Assembly: GCF_000021645.1 (NCBI RefSeq) | Contig: NC_011661.1 | Coordinates: 1,272,723 to 1,336,722, forward strand | Direction of reading: 5' to 3' | DNA length: 64,000 bases | Source of the DNA: Dictyoglomus turgidum DSM 6724 | GTDB taxonomy: Bacteria; Dictyoglomota; Dictyoglomia; Dictyoglomales; Dictyoglomaceae | Shown: positions 1 to 8,243 of the stretch, in pieces | Layout: the number at the start of each line of letters is the position of its first letter | Numbering within the stretch: the first letter of the stretch is position 1 | Notes under the pieces: model-generated | What the model saw: the letters and a program-made list of their open reading frames with translations, nothing else | The model's database searches: none | Told to the model about the DNA's origin: nothing | Position numbers and translations under genes: made by a program

Positions 1-560
1 AGAGCATGAGAAGAAACTTCCATAGCTAAAAATTTTACCCCTTTATTTACCATTTTACTTAAAATTTCTTGAAGCTCTTGAGGTTGAGGAGTGGTGAAAT
101 TAGAAGGATAAGATTCTTCATCTATTCTATAATCAATAGTCCCAATTAAGCCTGATTTTAAACCCTTACCTTTCCAATAATGGTATAGTAAGCTTGTGGT
201 AGTAGTTTTTCCATTAGTACCTGTAACTCCCACAATATTTAGGTGTTTAGAAGGAAAATTATAAAAGTACAAAGAGACCTTACTTAACACGTCAAATATT
301 TCTTTTACTCTTATTAAGGCTACGTCTCTTTCAAAATTATCAACCTCTCCCTCAAAAAATACTGCTCTTGCTCCTTTTGATATAGCATCACCTATGTACC
401 TTCTTCCATCGTCTCTCGTGCCAGGAAGAGCAAAAAAGATATTCCCTTCTTTTACCTTCCTTGAGTCCGTAGCTATTCCTGTAATATTCCCATCTAAATA
501 TCCCCTAGTTTCAATAACATACTCTCTCACATATTCAACTATTTCTTTTAATTTTCTCAA
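1..560 (-). CDS. murE: UDP-N-acetylmuramyl-tripeptide synthetase MurE, N-terminal part (runs off the window)
   Basis: Cytoplasmic Mur ligase that adds the third stem-peptide residue to UDP-MurNAc-L-Ala-D-Glu. The visible N-terminal part shows the substrate-binding domain (TDSRKVKEGNIFFAL), the ATP-binding P-loop (GTNGKTTTTSLLY) and the start of the central domain (MEVSSHA). I start it at TTG 558-560, which overlaps the ftsI stop by four bases (TTGA) and has a GGAGG eight bases upstream. An ATG at 566 is out because its frame hits the ftsI stop. It is translationally coupled to ftsI. The C-terminal half, which determines Lys versus diaminopimelate, lies outside. Confidence 0.9.
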   Translation of the reverse strand, partial: MRKLKEIVEYVREYVIETRGYLDGNITGIATDSRKVKEGNIFFALPGTRDDGRRYIGDAISKGARAVFFEGEVDNFERDVALIRVKEIFDVLSKVSLYFYNFPSKHLNIVGVTGTNGKTTTTSLLYHYWKGKGLKSGLIGTIDYRIDEESYPSNFTTPQPQELQEILSKMVNKGVKFLAMEVSSHA

Positions 561-2104
561 TTTATCATCCTCCCATATATTGCCAATCTTTTAATTATTT
601 CTCTAAAAAGTGGTACTACCGTTTCTGCGGCAAATCTTCCTTTTTTAGGCTCTTCCAACATAATTAGAATACTATATTTTTTATCTCCTAAAAAGATATA
701 GCCTACAAAAAAATGATTGTATATATCTATATATCCCTGAGATGTAGAGACTTGAGCAGTACCAGTTTTACCTGCAATATAATATTTTAAACTTGAAAGA
801 TTCTTAGCTGTACCTTTCTTTACAACCTCCCTCATCATTTTTAGTACCTCTTCAGAGGTTTCTTTTGAAAAAACCTGTCGGAAAATTTCTCTATGACTTT
901 CTTCAGAAGGTTTTCCAATACCCTTTATTAATCTTAGTTTTAATAAAATTCCATCATTGCCAAAAACGCTTAGAATCCACAACATCTTTAGAGGATTCAT
1001 AGCAATACCATGACCAAATCCAATAGTTCCCCTATTTACTAAGCTTTTTTCAATATCCGCAACTGTAGCATCCCTATCCACAAATTTAGCATCAATAGGA
1101 ACAGGATTATTTATACCGAGCAAATCAAAATACTTATTCCAAATCGAATAAGGAATTTTTTTTGCAAGGTGATAAAAGTATATATTACAAGATTTAACAA
1201 CAGCCTCTTCTAAATTAACTATCCCATGGGGTTCTGTGCATTTAACTTTATATCCGTCACTTATTTCTTCACCTTTACAATAAACAGTCTCTAATGGATC
1301 TACTAATTTCTCTTCTAAAGCAATTCCCGCAGTTATGATCTTAAATAAAGATCCAGGCTCATAAAGAGAATATATGGGACACTTTATATTCTGAGAACTA
1401 TTTATTATTTCTGTTAAGCTTCCATTTGTGTCTATATCGGGAAGAGAGGCTAAGACCAAAATCTCTCCTGTATTAAGATCCATTATTCCAACAAAGCCCC
1501 CTTTTGCCTCATATTCTTTAACATAATCCCTAAGATAAAGAGAAACAATTTCTTGAAGATTTTTATCTATAGTAAGATAGATATTTTTACCTTTGTTTAA
1601 ATAATTATCAAGAAAAGCCTCTAACCCATATAATCCCTGAGAATCTACTCCCACAAAACCCAGTAAATTTGAAGTCCCTATTTTTAAGGGATAGGATCTA
1701 TAATTTTCTTCTACTACAAAAATCTTTCTTCCATCCACATACTTCTTTATCCTATCATATTCCTTCTCCGAAAGAATTCTTTTAATCCAAATAAAGCTTA
1801 CCTTTAAATTTAATTTACTAAGAACATCTTTTTTATCTAAATTTAACTCCTTACTCAATAAAGTAGCGATTCTATTCCTTTCTGCATTATTAAGGATAGA
1901 TGGATTTACTGCCAAGGATTTTCTCTTTATATTAAAGGTTAGTTCATACCCATTTCTATCAAAGATAAGTCCTCTTTCCGAATTTGGAGGAATAAATACT
2001 ATATTCTCAGGTTTAGAAACCTGAGAATAAATAATAAACCCTTCAACAAAAAACAAGATTAATATCCAAAATGTGAAAAATATTCTTGCCCTTAATATAC
2101 TCAT
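557..2104 (-). CDS. ftsI: Division-type penicillin-binding protein 2 / FtsI transpeptidase
   Basis: Class B penicillin-binding protein of 515 residues that cross-links septal peptidoglycan on the outer face of the membrane. One N-terminal membrane segment (about residues 7-27) is followed by a dimerisation domain and the transpeptidase. The three catalytic motifs are present: SxxK as GSLFKI, SxN as SCN and KTG as GKTGTAQ. The gene sits between ftsL and murE, the classical dcw order. No C-terminal PASTA domain is seen, unlike many Firmicutes homologues. Confidence 0.92.
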   Translation of the reverse strand: MSILRARIFFTFWILILFFVEGFIIYSQVSKPENIVFIPPNSERGLIFDRNGYELTFNIKRKSLAVNPSILNNAERNRIATLLSKELNLDKKDVLSKLNLKVSFIWIKRILSEKEYDRIKKYVDGRKIFVVEENYRSYPLKIGTSNLLGFVGVDSQGLYGLEAFLDNYLNKGKNIYLTIDKNLQEIVSLYLRDYVKEYEAKGGFVGIMDLNTGEILVLASLPDIDTNGSLTEIINSSQNIKCPIYSLYEPGSLFKIITAGIALEEKLVDPLETVYCKGEEISDGYKVKCTEPHGIVNLEEAVVKSCNIYFYHLAKKIPYSIWNKYFDLLGINNPVPIDAKFVDRDATVADIEKSLVNRGTIGFGHGIAMNPLKMLWILSVFGNDGILLKLRLIKGIGKPSEESHREIFRQVFSKETSEEVLKMMREVVKKGTAKNLSSLKYYIAGKTGTAQVSTSQGYIDIYNHFFVGYIFLGDKKYSILIMLEEPKKGRFAAETVVPLFREIIKRLAIYGRMIN

Positions 2105-2115
2105 TCAATCCATTT

Positions 2116-2421
2116 CTATTTCTCTAAACTCAAAGCATAATATTTTTCTTTATTTATTTCAGATATTCTTCCATTATAAATTCTAAATTCTACCACATTT
2201 TTAGGATAAACAAGTCCCATTTCTAAAGCCTTCTTTTCTATTTTCTTTAGATCTAAATTAGATTGAATATAGTTTTCTAAATATGTTTTCTCTTTCTCTA
2301 AAATATCAATCTCGTTAATAACTTTCTTAATTTCACTTCGTAGTGCAGAGACCTTGATATTTAAAAAAACAGTACTTAAAAAAAGGAGAAAAAAGAACAA
2401 GATACTTAAAAACTGCTTCAA
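2116..2421 (-). CDS. ftsL: FtsL-like septum formation protein
   Basis: Small single-pass membrane protein of 101 residues: a short cytoplasmic start, a hydrophobic stretch (about residues 4-24) and then a coiled-coil-like segment rich in Glu, Lys and Ile. This is the FtsL/DivIC layout. Sequence is poorly conserved in the family, so the call rests on topology and on its place between rsmH and ftsI. FtsL bridges FtsB/DivIC and FtsW-FtsI in the divisome. Confidence 0.75.
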   Translation of the reverse strand: MKQFLSILFFFLLFLSTVFLNIKVSALRSEIKKVINEIDILEKEKTYLENYIQSNLDLKKIEKKALEMGLVYPKNVVEFRIYNGRISEINKEKYYALSLEK

Positions 2422-2423
2422 AT

Positions 2424-3311
2424 TTATTCCCTCCTTTCTCCCACCCTTAATTTGGCACTTCTTGCTCTCCTGTTCTCTCTTATCTCATTAACAGATGGTC
2501 TTATTACCTTTTTGTTTACAGGAAAAATCTTATCTGAATGACTTTTAAAAAAGTTTTTAACTACCCTATCCTCTATGGAATGGTAAGTTAGCACCACGAT
2601 TCTTCCCCTTGGTGCTAAAATAAAGGGAATCTGATCTAAAGCCCTTTTAAGAATATTTACCTCGTCATTCACTACAATTCTTAATGCTTGAAAAACCTTT
2701 GTTGCTTCATGCCTTTTTCTTTTAGGTATGACCTCCTCAACTACTTCTAAGAGATCCTTAACGTATACAAATTTTTTCTCTTTTCTTCTCTCAACTATTT
2801 TCTTTGCAAGTTTTCTTGAAAGAGGTTCCTCCCCATATTCCCAAAAGAGGTTTGAAAGCTCTAATTCATTGAAACTGTTTAATATGTCTGCTGCAGTTAG
2901 AGTAGTATCCTTAGAATATCTCATATCTAAGGGCTCCTCAGGTCGCATAAAGGAAAAGCCCCTTTCACTTTTTTCTATATGAAAGGAGGAAAAACCTAAA
3001 TCAAACAAAATTGCATCTATGAACGACAATTTCAATTCCTTTAATATCTCCTGAACTTTGTCATATGTGGTATTAAATAATACGAAATTATTTGCTATTT
3101 TTCTTAGCCTTTCTCTTGCTAAATTAAGAACTTCCTCGTCTCTGTCTATACCTATAAGAAGTCCTTCTCCTTTTAACTCTCTTAAAATCTCACTACTGTG
3201 TCCACCAAGTCCTAAAGTAGCATCTACCACTATTTTTCCTGGAGAAAGTTTCAAATAATGAATAACTTCTTTTAACATTACAGGTTTATGAATGATTTCT
3301 ATCTCTTCCAT
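2424..3311 (-). CDS. rsmH: 16S rRNA (cytosine(1402)-N4)-methyltransferase RsmH (MraW)
   Basis: SAM-dependent enzyme that methylates N4 of C1402 in the 16S rRNA decoding centre. At 295 residues it has the usual length. Diagnostic segments are HKPVMLKEV at the start, the SAM-binding DATLGLGGHS, the family motif FDLGFSS, RGFSF, LDMRYS and the C-terminal YHSIEDRVVK. It overlaps the 3' end of mraZ by 13 bases, indicating coupled translation. Confidence 0.96.
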   Translation of the reverse strand: MEEIEIIHKPVMLKEVIHYLKLSPGKIVVDATLGLGGHSSEILRELKGEGLLIGIDRDEEVLNLARERLRKIANNFVLFNTTYDKVQEILKELKLSFIDAILFDLGFSSFHIEKSERGFSFMRPEEPLDMRYSKDTTLTAADILNSFNELELSNLFWEYGEEPLSRKLAKKIVERRKEKKFVYVKDLLEVVEEVIPKRKRHEATKVFQALRIVVNDEVNILKRALDQIPFILAPRGRIVVLTYHSIEDRVVKNFFKSHSDKIFPVNKKVIRPSVNEIRENRRARSAKLRVGERRE

Positions 3312-3739
3312 AATTCAGACACCTTTTCGTTTATTTCTTTCATACTCTCAAGAATATTCTCTTCCTTATTAAACTCTTCCCATCTCTCTTTAGCCCAGAT
3401 TTCTATATGTCTTCCAGCCCCTATAATTACTACATCCTTATAAAGCTCAGCATAATCAATTAAAAAAGATGGAATAAGTATTCTGCCTAATTTGTCAGTA
3501 GTAACCTGTACCGATCCAGAAAACCAAAACCTACAGAGTCTCCTCATTAAATCATCTGTGGGAGAAAAACTACTAATAATTTCAGAAAAATTATTCCAAT
3601 CAGTAATAGTATAGATATTCAAACACCTCTCAAAACCCCGGGTAAGATAAAAAGTTTCCCCCAAAAGTTGCCTAAAATTATTTGGAACAATTAGTCTTCC
3701 TTTTTCATCAAGTGAGTGATAATACTCCCCAACAAACAA
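3299..3739 (-). CDS. mraZ: Transcriptional regulator MraZ
   Basis: SpoVT/AbrB-fold DNA-binding protein of 146 residues with two tandem domains. Each carries the family signature: DEKGRLIVPNNFRQ near residue 11 and DKLGRILIPSFL near residue 84. MraZ forms ring oligomers and represses its own dcw operon by binding GTGG/TGGG repeats before the gene; such repeats are present here (3748-3785). The start is TTG at 3737-3739, preceded by a G-rich ribosome site that overlaps the last repeat, so bound MraZ might also hinder ribosome access (inference). Confidence 0.93.
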   Translation of the reverse strand: MFVGEYYHSLDEKGRLIVPNNFRQLLGETFYLTRGFERCLNIYTITDWNNFSEIISSFSPTDDLMRRLCRFWFSGSVQVTTDKLGRILIPSFLIDYAELYKDVVIIGAGRHIEIWAKERWEEFNKEENILESMKEINEKVSELWKR

Positions 3740-3747
3740 TTAATTTT

Positions 3748-3785
3748 CCCCCATCTTTTACCACTTTTTACCACTTTTTACCACA
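3748..3785 (-). promoter_or_regulatory. MraZ-box repeats before the division cluster
   Basis: Read on the minus strand this holds GTGG, GTGG, GTGG and ATGG cores at an exact 10-base spacing, separated by TAAAAA or TAAAAG. Known MraZ operators are three or four GTGG/TGGG cores at one helical turn, so the match is strong. A -10-like TATACT lies just upstream at 3786-3791, placing the boxes at about +1 to +40. The fourth core merges with the ribosome-binding site of mraZ. Confidence 0.82.
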
Positions 3786-3900
3786 AGTATAGCATAAGAC
3801 TTAACAAATAAAAAAAAGAGATTTATAAGGATTAGTCTATATTTGGAGTTAGAGAAATTAATATGATTTAACTTTTGTTTAATTTTTGTTTAATAAAAAA

Positions 3901-4272
3901 GAGGAGGAAGAAGCAGATCATAAGCCGAATTCTGTTCCCCATATATATGGGGCGGCAACCATCTATCTAGGGCAAGAATTACTTCTTGCCTCAAGCGGCC
4001 AACCCGAGGGTCGGCGGGCCACCTCAACCCCTCCTATTTGGCCTTGCACCAGGTGGGGTTTGCCAAGCCAGGAAGGTCACCCTTCCTGCTGGTGAGCTCT
4101 TACCTCACCTTTTCACCCTTACCCAAGGCAAAAACCTTGGGCGGTTTATTTTCTGTGGCACTTTCCTTCAGGTCACCCTGACTGGGTATTACCCAGCACC
4201 CTGCCCTTTGGTGTTCGGACTTTCCTCGGAATCTCTCAATTCCGCGGTTGCCTGATCTACTTCTTCCTCCTC
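3901..4272 (-). ncRNA. rnpB: RNase P RNA
   Basis: Catalytic RNA of about 372 nt that removes tRNA 5' leaders. The universally conserved core is readable on the minus strand: GAGGAAAGTCCGAACACC near the 5' end and ACAGAATTCGGCTTAT near the 3' end, which together form helix P4. The ends are set by a P1 helix of about 20 bp that pairs 4253-4272 with 3901-3920. A U run follows the 3' strand (3895-3900). The 5' part overlaps the reading frame of the upstream zinc-ribbon gene. Confidence 0.96.
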
Positions 4273-4557
4273 ATATAATTTAGTCCAAGGTACAACCTCA
4301 AATCCTCTTAAACCCTCTTTTCTAATGATCTTCCAATAAGGAACATTATAGGTAACTCTTTTCTCATATCCACATTCACAATACATAATTTTCTCTTCAA
4401 CTCCATCTTCAAAAGGTGTAGGAGCTTTTAATAGTCTATACCTTGTGAGCAAAATTTTCCCGCATTTAGGACATTTAGGCGTTGTAAAGTATTTTATCAG
4501 CTTATCTCCAAGGTACAGTATTAACAAAGCCCCTACTATAAGAAGAATTGCTTCCAT
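4189..4557 (-). CDS. Small membrane-anchored zinc-ribbon protein, reading into rnpB
   Basis: Unrecognised protein of 122 residues. It has an N-terminal hydrophobic helix (residues 3-20), then a zinc-binding CPKCGK and a second pair, CECGY, about 30 residues later. No stop occurs before rnpB, so the last 28 codons lie in the 5' strand of the RNase P RNA and end only at 4189. Those 28 codons give a low-complexity acidic tail (EEEEVDQATAELRD) and may be incidental. The gene follows the 4564-5277 gene by six bases, probably in one transcript. Confidence 0.6.
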   Translation of the reverse strand: MEAILLIVGALLILYLGDKLIKYFTTPKCPKCGKILLTRYRLLKAPTPFEDGVEEKIMYCECGYEKRVTYNVPYWKIIRKEGLRGFEVVPWTKLYEEEEVDQATAELRDSEESPNTKGQGAG

Positions 4558-4563
4558 GTTATA

Positions 4564-5277
4564 TCATTCCACCCATAAAATTCTACCACAATTTGGGCAA
4601 TTTACAATTTCATTTCTCTTTACCCTTTCAAGAACTACCTTAGGAATGGCTATCTTACATCCTTCACATACATCTCTATTTACCCTTGCTATAGGTTTAT
4701 AATTTTTTTGTTTTGACAATTTATCAAATTCCTCTAAATCATCAGTAGGAATCTCCTTTCTTTTATCCTCAATTTCTATATGTAAAAGCTCTATCTCATT
4801 CTCTACATTTTTTATCTTTTCTTCATATTCCTTCACTTTATTATCAAAGGCTATTTTAGACTCATTAAAAGCTTTCTCCAATTCTTTCTCGGTCTTTGTT
4901 TTCTCTTCTAACTCAATCATTAGATTCAAAATTTCGTCCTCAATTTTTGAGATTAAACTCTTTAAATTTTCTATCTCCTTCTCCATATGCATTACTTCCT
5001 TAGGGTTTTTTAAAATTAATATTCTCCTTTCTTCATTAGTAAGCTTCTCTTTTAATAAAACCAACTGATCTTCTTTTTCCCTTTGTTGATCTCTTAGCTT
5101 TTTAATCTGATCTCTAATATTGATTAGATTTTCTTCTTTCAACTTTATTTCTCCTAATTTTTCATTCTTAAAGATATCAAATTCTGCTTGAAGCCCCTTT
5201 AAATTTTTTTCAGATTCTCGGTATTTTAATTGTAAATCTTGTATTTCTAATAATTTTGGAATTAACTCTCTCTTCAT
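4564..5277 (-). CDS. Coiled-coil protein with C-terminal C4 zinc ribbon (DUF164 / zf-RING_7 family)
   Basis: Protein of 237 residues. About 180 residues of charged heptad-like sequence predict a long antiparallel coiled coil. The C-terminus has CEGCKIAIP and CPNCGRILW about 21 residues apart, forming a C4 zinc ribbon. This is the bacterial PF02591 architecture; proposed roles involve nucleic acids but the function is not established. In many genomes the family sits close to rnpB, as here. Confidence 0.8.
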   Translation of the reverse strand: MKRELIPKLLEIQDLQLKYRESEKNLKGLQAEFDIFKNEKLGEIKLKEENLINIRDQIKKLRDQQREKEDQLVLLKEKLTNEERRILILKNPKEVMHMEKEIENLKSLISKIEDEILNLMIELEEKTKTEKELEKAFNESKIAFDNKVKEYEEKIKNVENEIELLHIEIEDKRKEIPTDDLEEFDKLSKQKNYKPIARVNRDVCEGCKIAIPKVVLERVKRNEIVNCPNCGRILWVE

Positions 5278-5357
5278 ACTAACTCCCTTCCTAAAAGAAC
5301 ATAAAGATCCTCGTTTATTTTAGACTATAAAGGAGGAAAAGAAAAGAGTAAAAAAAT

Positions 5358-5433
5358 TGGTGGGCGGAGCAGGATTTGAACCTGCGACCTCCTGCGTGTG
5401 AAGCAGGCGCTCTAACCTCTGAGCCATCCGCCC
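5358..5433 (-). tRNA. tRNA-Val (anticodon CAC)
   Basis: Cloverleaf on the minus strand with acceptor GGGCGGA/TCCGCCC, encoded CCA and discriminator A. The anticodon stem CCTGC/GCAGG encloses loop TTCACAC, giving anticodon CAC for GUG codons. The T-loop is GTTCAAAT. It is nearly identical in its arms to tRNA-Val(TAC) at 28675. Confidence 0.96.
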
Positions 5434-5461
5434 ACCACAATAGTTCTTTATATAAAAAAAT

Positions 5462-5536
5462 TGGTGGGCCCGCCAGGATTCGAACCTAGAACCAACCGGT
5501 TATGAGCCGGCTGCTCTGCCGTTGAGCTACGGGCCC
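5462..5536 (-). tRNA. tRNA-Met (anticodon CAT, elongator type)
   Basis: Minus-strand cloverleaf with acceptor GGGCCCG/CGGGCCC, discriminator A and encoded CCA. The anticodon loop is CTCATAA. The anticodon stem lacks the three consecutive G:C pairs (GGG/CCC) of initiator tRNA and the first acceptor pair is matched, so it is an elongator Met tRNA. A lysidine-modified Ile(CAU) tRNA is a less likely alternative that sequence alone cannot exclude. Confidence 0.88.
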
Positions 5537-5601
5537 AACCATCGAAGAAAATTATAATATATTCTTCCCTAAAATTCAAGTGCCCTCTAAATAAAACTCA
5601 T

Positions 5602-5632
5602 CGGGGAATGGAAGCTAAAAGCCCATTCCCCG
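5602..5632 (-). terminator. Hairpin terminator after trpB2
   Basis: Perfect 10-bp stem (CGGGGAATGG with CCATTCCCCG) around an 11-base loop, ten bases beyond the trpB2 stop. On the minus strand it is followed by GAGTTTTATTT, a modest U tract. Confidence 0.7.
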
Positions 5633-5642
5633 ACTTTGGATT

Positions 5643-6995
5643 TTAGATCTTAGGTAGTTCTTTCAATGCCTCTTCAACCTTATCTTTTGGATAGAAATAG
5701 TCTTCAAGTTTTCCAGAAAGATATTGATCATAAGCAGACAAATCAAAGAATCCATGTCCACTCAAATTAAATAATATTACTTTCTTTTCTCCTTTTTCTT
5801 TTGCATCTAAAGCCTCATCGATGACAGCTCTAATAGCGTGAGTGGATTCTGGAGCAGGTACAATACCCTCAGTCTTTGCAAAGATCACTCCTGCTTCAAA
5901 TACTTTTGTCTGGGGATAAGCTACAGCTTCTATGTACCCATGGTGATATAAAGCACTAACCAAAGGAGCCATACCATGATAACGAAGTCCTCCAGCATGT
6001 ATAGCAGGAGGTATAAAATTATGCCCCAAGGTATACATTTTGAGAAGAGGAGTCATCTTAGCTACATCTCCATAATCATAGGTATAAACTCCCTTAGTCA
6101 AACTTGGACATGATTCTGGTTCAACTGCAATAATTCTTATTTTTTTACCTTTAAATTTTTCTCTTATAAAAGGAAAAGAAATACCTGCAAAATTGCTTCC
6201 TCCTCCTACACAACCTATAACTACATCAGGAAACTCTCCTGCTATCTCCATTTGTAATAAAGCCTCTTCTCCTATCACAGTTTGATGAAGTAAGACATGA
6301 TTTAATACACTACCAAGGGAATATTTTGTATCATCCCTTTTAACTGCATCTTCCACTGCCTCACTTATAGCAACTCCTAAGGATCCCGGAGAGTCAGGAT
6401 CTTGTTCTAATATCCTTCTCCCTGACTCAGTATCAGGACTTGGACTTGGTACTACTTTAGCTCCCCAGATCTCCATCAAGGATCTTCTATATGGCTTTTG
6501 ATAATAACTTACTTTAACCATATAGACTTTACATTCTAACCCAAAGAAATTACAAGCCATAGCAAGAGCTGAGCCCCATTGTCCTGCTCCAGTCTCTGTA
6601 GTTAATCTCTTAACCCCTTCAAGCTTGTTATAAAAGGCCTGAGCTACAGCAGTATTTGGCTTATGGCTTCCAGGAGGGCTTACTCCCTCGTATTTATAAT
6701 ATATATGAGCTGGAGTATCCAAATATTTCTCTAAATTAAGAGCCCTATACAAAGGAGTTGGTCTCCATAACTTGTATATTTTCCTTACTTCTTCGGGAAT
6801 TTCAATATATCTCTCTGTACTCACCTCCTGCTTTATAAGCTCCACAGGAAAAATAGGTGCAAGATCCTCAGGTTTTACTGGTTGCAGGGTCACAGGATGA
6901 TAGACCGGGGGAAGAGGAAAAGGCAGATCAGGAATAATGTTGTACCAATCCTTAGGTATTTTAGACTCGTCAAGAATAAATTTGACCTTTGACAT
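5643..6995 (-). CDS. trpB2: Tryptophan synthase beta chain, TrpB2 type
   Basis: PLP enzyme of 450 residues that condenses indole with serine to form tryptophan. Features: the PLP lysine in GSHKPN, GAGQWG, the glycine-rich phosphate cup GCVGGGSNF and a C-terminal LSGHGFFDL. Its length and the extended N-terminus ([15 protein letters not shown]-like) mark the TrpB2 branch rather than TrpB1, which usually pairs with TrpA. No trpA is nearby; TrpB2 enzymes are thought to work alone, scavenging indole. The tryptophan-specific T-box before it supports the role. The ATG has a GGGGAGG ribosome site. Confidence 0.92.
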   Translation of the reverse strand: MSKVKFILDESKIPKDWYNIIPDLPFPLPPVYHPVTLQPVKPEDLAPIFPVELIKQEVSTERYIEIPEEVRKIYKLWRPTPLYRALNLEKYLDTPAHIYYKYEGVSPPGSHKPNTAVAQAFYNKLEGVKRLTTETGAGQWGSALAMACNFFGLECKVYMVKVSYYQKPYRRSLMEIWGAKVVPSPSPDTESGRRILEQDPDSPGSLGVAISEAVEDAVKRDDTKYSLGSVLNHVLLHQTVIGEEALLQMEIAGEFPDVVIGCVGGGSNFAGISFPFIREKFKGKKIRIIAVEPESCPSLTKGVYTYDYGDVAKMTPLLKMYTLGHNFIPPAIHAGGLRYHGMAPLVSALYHHGYIEAVAYPQTKVFEAGVIFAKTEGIVPAPESTHAIRAVIDEALDAKEKGEKKVILFNLSGHGFFDLSAYDQYLSGKLEDYFYPKDKVEEALKELPKI

Positions 6996-7020
6996 AATTG
7001 TACCTCCCCTATAAAAATTT

Positions 7021-7054
7021 AAGCCTTCTCATCCTGAAAAGGACGAGAAGGCTT
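7021..7054 (-). terminator. T-box intrinsic terminator
   Basis: Stem of about 14 bp (AAGCCTTCTCGTCC pairing with GGATGAGAAGGCTT) with a short loop, then AAATTTTTAT on the minus strand, 25 bases before the trpB2 start. It competes with the T-box antiterminator. Confidence 0.85.
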
Positions 7055-7262
7055 ACTCTCGCGGTACCACCTTAATGGAGTCTAAAAAGACTCCACTCTT
7101 TGCTCTATAACGGGAGCAATACCGTCTTTGGCTACTCAAACCTTTCGCCTCGAAGCTCCGGGGCCCATTCACTATAAACAGGATAGTTAGCTTTCAGCCT
7201 CAGACTAACCTCTCTGTAATCCTGTTTTATAGTTACTCTTCCCCTTCACAGCTTTTGCTAAT
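7021..7262 (-). promoter_or_regulatory. T-box riboswitch controlling trpB2, predicted specifier UGG
   Basis: Minus-strand leader with the T-box sequence AAGGTGGTACCGCG at about 7061-7074 and a terminator/antiterminator pair at its 3' end. Stem I pairs ACTATAAAACAGGAT with ATCCTGTTTATAGT. The specifier bulge reads GAA-TGG-G, putting a UGG (Trp) codon at 7165-7167. Uncharged tRNA-Trp would pair with it and with the T-box bulge, stabilising the antiterminator and switching on trpB2. A TATAAT-like -10 at 7283-7288 precedes the leader. Confidence 0.93.
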
Positions 7263-7380
7263 TTCAAATTGCTTTTTTTATTATTATACAACAAAGATTT
7301 AAAAGTGGATATACTATTGATAATTTTAAAACTATATGTTATTTTTATACCAAAGAAGTATAAATTGGGGTGAAAAAGTA

Positions 7381-8058
7381 ATGAAAAAAATTATTGAAAC
7401 TATAATTGCGGATTACAAAGCTGTCTTTGAAAAAGACCCAGCAGCAAGAAATTTCTTAGAGGTAATCTTATGCTATCCTGGATTTCATGCCATTCTTTTG
7501 CATCGTATTGCTCATTTCTTATGGAAATTGAAAATACCTATAATTCCGAGGCTCATATCCCACATAAATAGATTTTTAACAGGAATAGAGATACATCCAG
7601 GAGCCAAAATAGGCAAAGGATTTTTTATAGATCACGGTATGGGCGTAGTAATTGGCGAAACCACCGAGATAGGTGACAACGTACTAATTTACCAAGGAGT
7701 TACCCTTGGAGGTACAGGTAAAGAAAAAGGAAAAAGGCATCCTACTATAGGAAATAACGTGGTTATAGGAGCTGGAGCAAAGGTTTTAGGCCCTATAACC
7801 ATAGGAGACAATACCCGAATAGGAGCAGGTTCTGTAGTATTAAAATCTGTACCACCTAATTGTACTGTGGTTGGGGTACCAGGAAGAATTGTAACCCAGG
7901 AAGGAAAAAAATTAACCCCTAAGGAGATGTTAGAACATGGTAATATACCTGATCCGGAACTAAGGTTAATAGAAGAATTGAATGCTAAAATAGAAAATCT
8001 TGAAAAAAGAATAAATTATTTGGAAAATCTCATCAGAGAAAAAATAAAAGAGATGTGA
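7381..8058 (+). CDS. cysE: Serine O-acetyltransferase
   Basis: Transfers acetyl from acetyl-CoA to serine, the first committed step of cysteine synthesis. A helical N-terminal domain is followed by left-handed beta-helix hexapeptide repeats ([20 protein letters not shown]) from about residue 65 to 185. The catalytic segments [17 protein letters not shown] and [15 protein letters not shown] are present. I prefer ATG 7381 (225 residues) over a start 45 bases upstream because GGGGTGA lies before it. The tail ends in a short coiled coil. A candidate promoter TTGATA (7317-7322) precedes it. Confidence 0.93.
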   Translation: MKKIIETIIADYKAVFEKDPAARNFLEVILCYPGFHAILLHRIAHFLWKLKIPIIPRLISHINRFLTGIEIHPGAKIGKGFFIDHGMGVVIGETTEIGDNVLIYQGVTLGGTGKEKGKRHPTIGNNVVIGAGAKVLGPITIGDNTRIGAGSVVLKSVPPNCTVVGVPGRIVTQEGKKLTPKEMLEHGNIPDPELRLIEELNAKIENLEKRINYLENLIREKIKEM

Positions 8059-8081
8059 TATAATACACAAAAATTGAAGAT

Positions 8082-8174
8082 GGTTCCCGGGGGAGCCTCT
8101 GATCCGAGGCTGAGAGGGTAGCAGGAGCTACCGACCCTTTGAACCTGATCTGGGTAATGCCAGCGTAGGGAAGG
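8082..8174 (+). promoter_or_regulatory. TPP (thi-box) riboswitch upstream of thiT-thiN
   Basis: Canonical TPP aptamer: CTGAGAGG in the pyrimidine-sensing arm, ACCCTTTGAACCTGATCTGG and GTAATGCCAGCGTAGGGAA in the pyrophosphate arm, closed by TTCCC/GGGAA. A TATAAT at 8059-8064 is a probable -10 box, with the cysE stop just before it. TPP binding is expected to shut off thiT and thiN by the terminator that follows. Confidence 0.97.
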
Positions 8175-8176
8175 GA

Positions 8177-8230
8177 TAAAAAATTTAAGGTTCCCTCCTT
8201 ATGGCTGGCAGGGAGCCTTAAATTTTTTAT
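8177..8230 (+). terminator. Terminator arm of the TPP riboswitch
   Basis: Long inverted repeat (AAAAAATTTAAGG... pairing with ...CCTTAAATTTTTT, plus inner CCCT/AGGG pairs) that ends in a T run just before the thiT ribosome site. It is positioned as the expression platform of the aptamer. Confidence 0.85.
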
Positions 8231-8243
8231 GGGAGGTGCTCAC

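Noticed and set aside
3886-4255. Plus-strand frames of 69 and 89 codons
   Set aside because: They lie wholly inside the RNase P RNA on its opposite strand.
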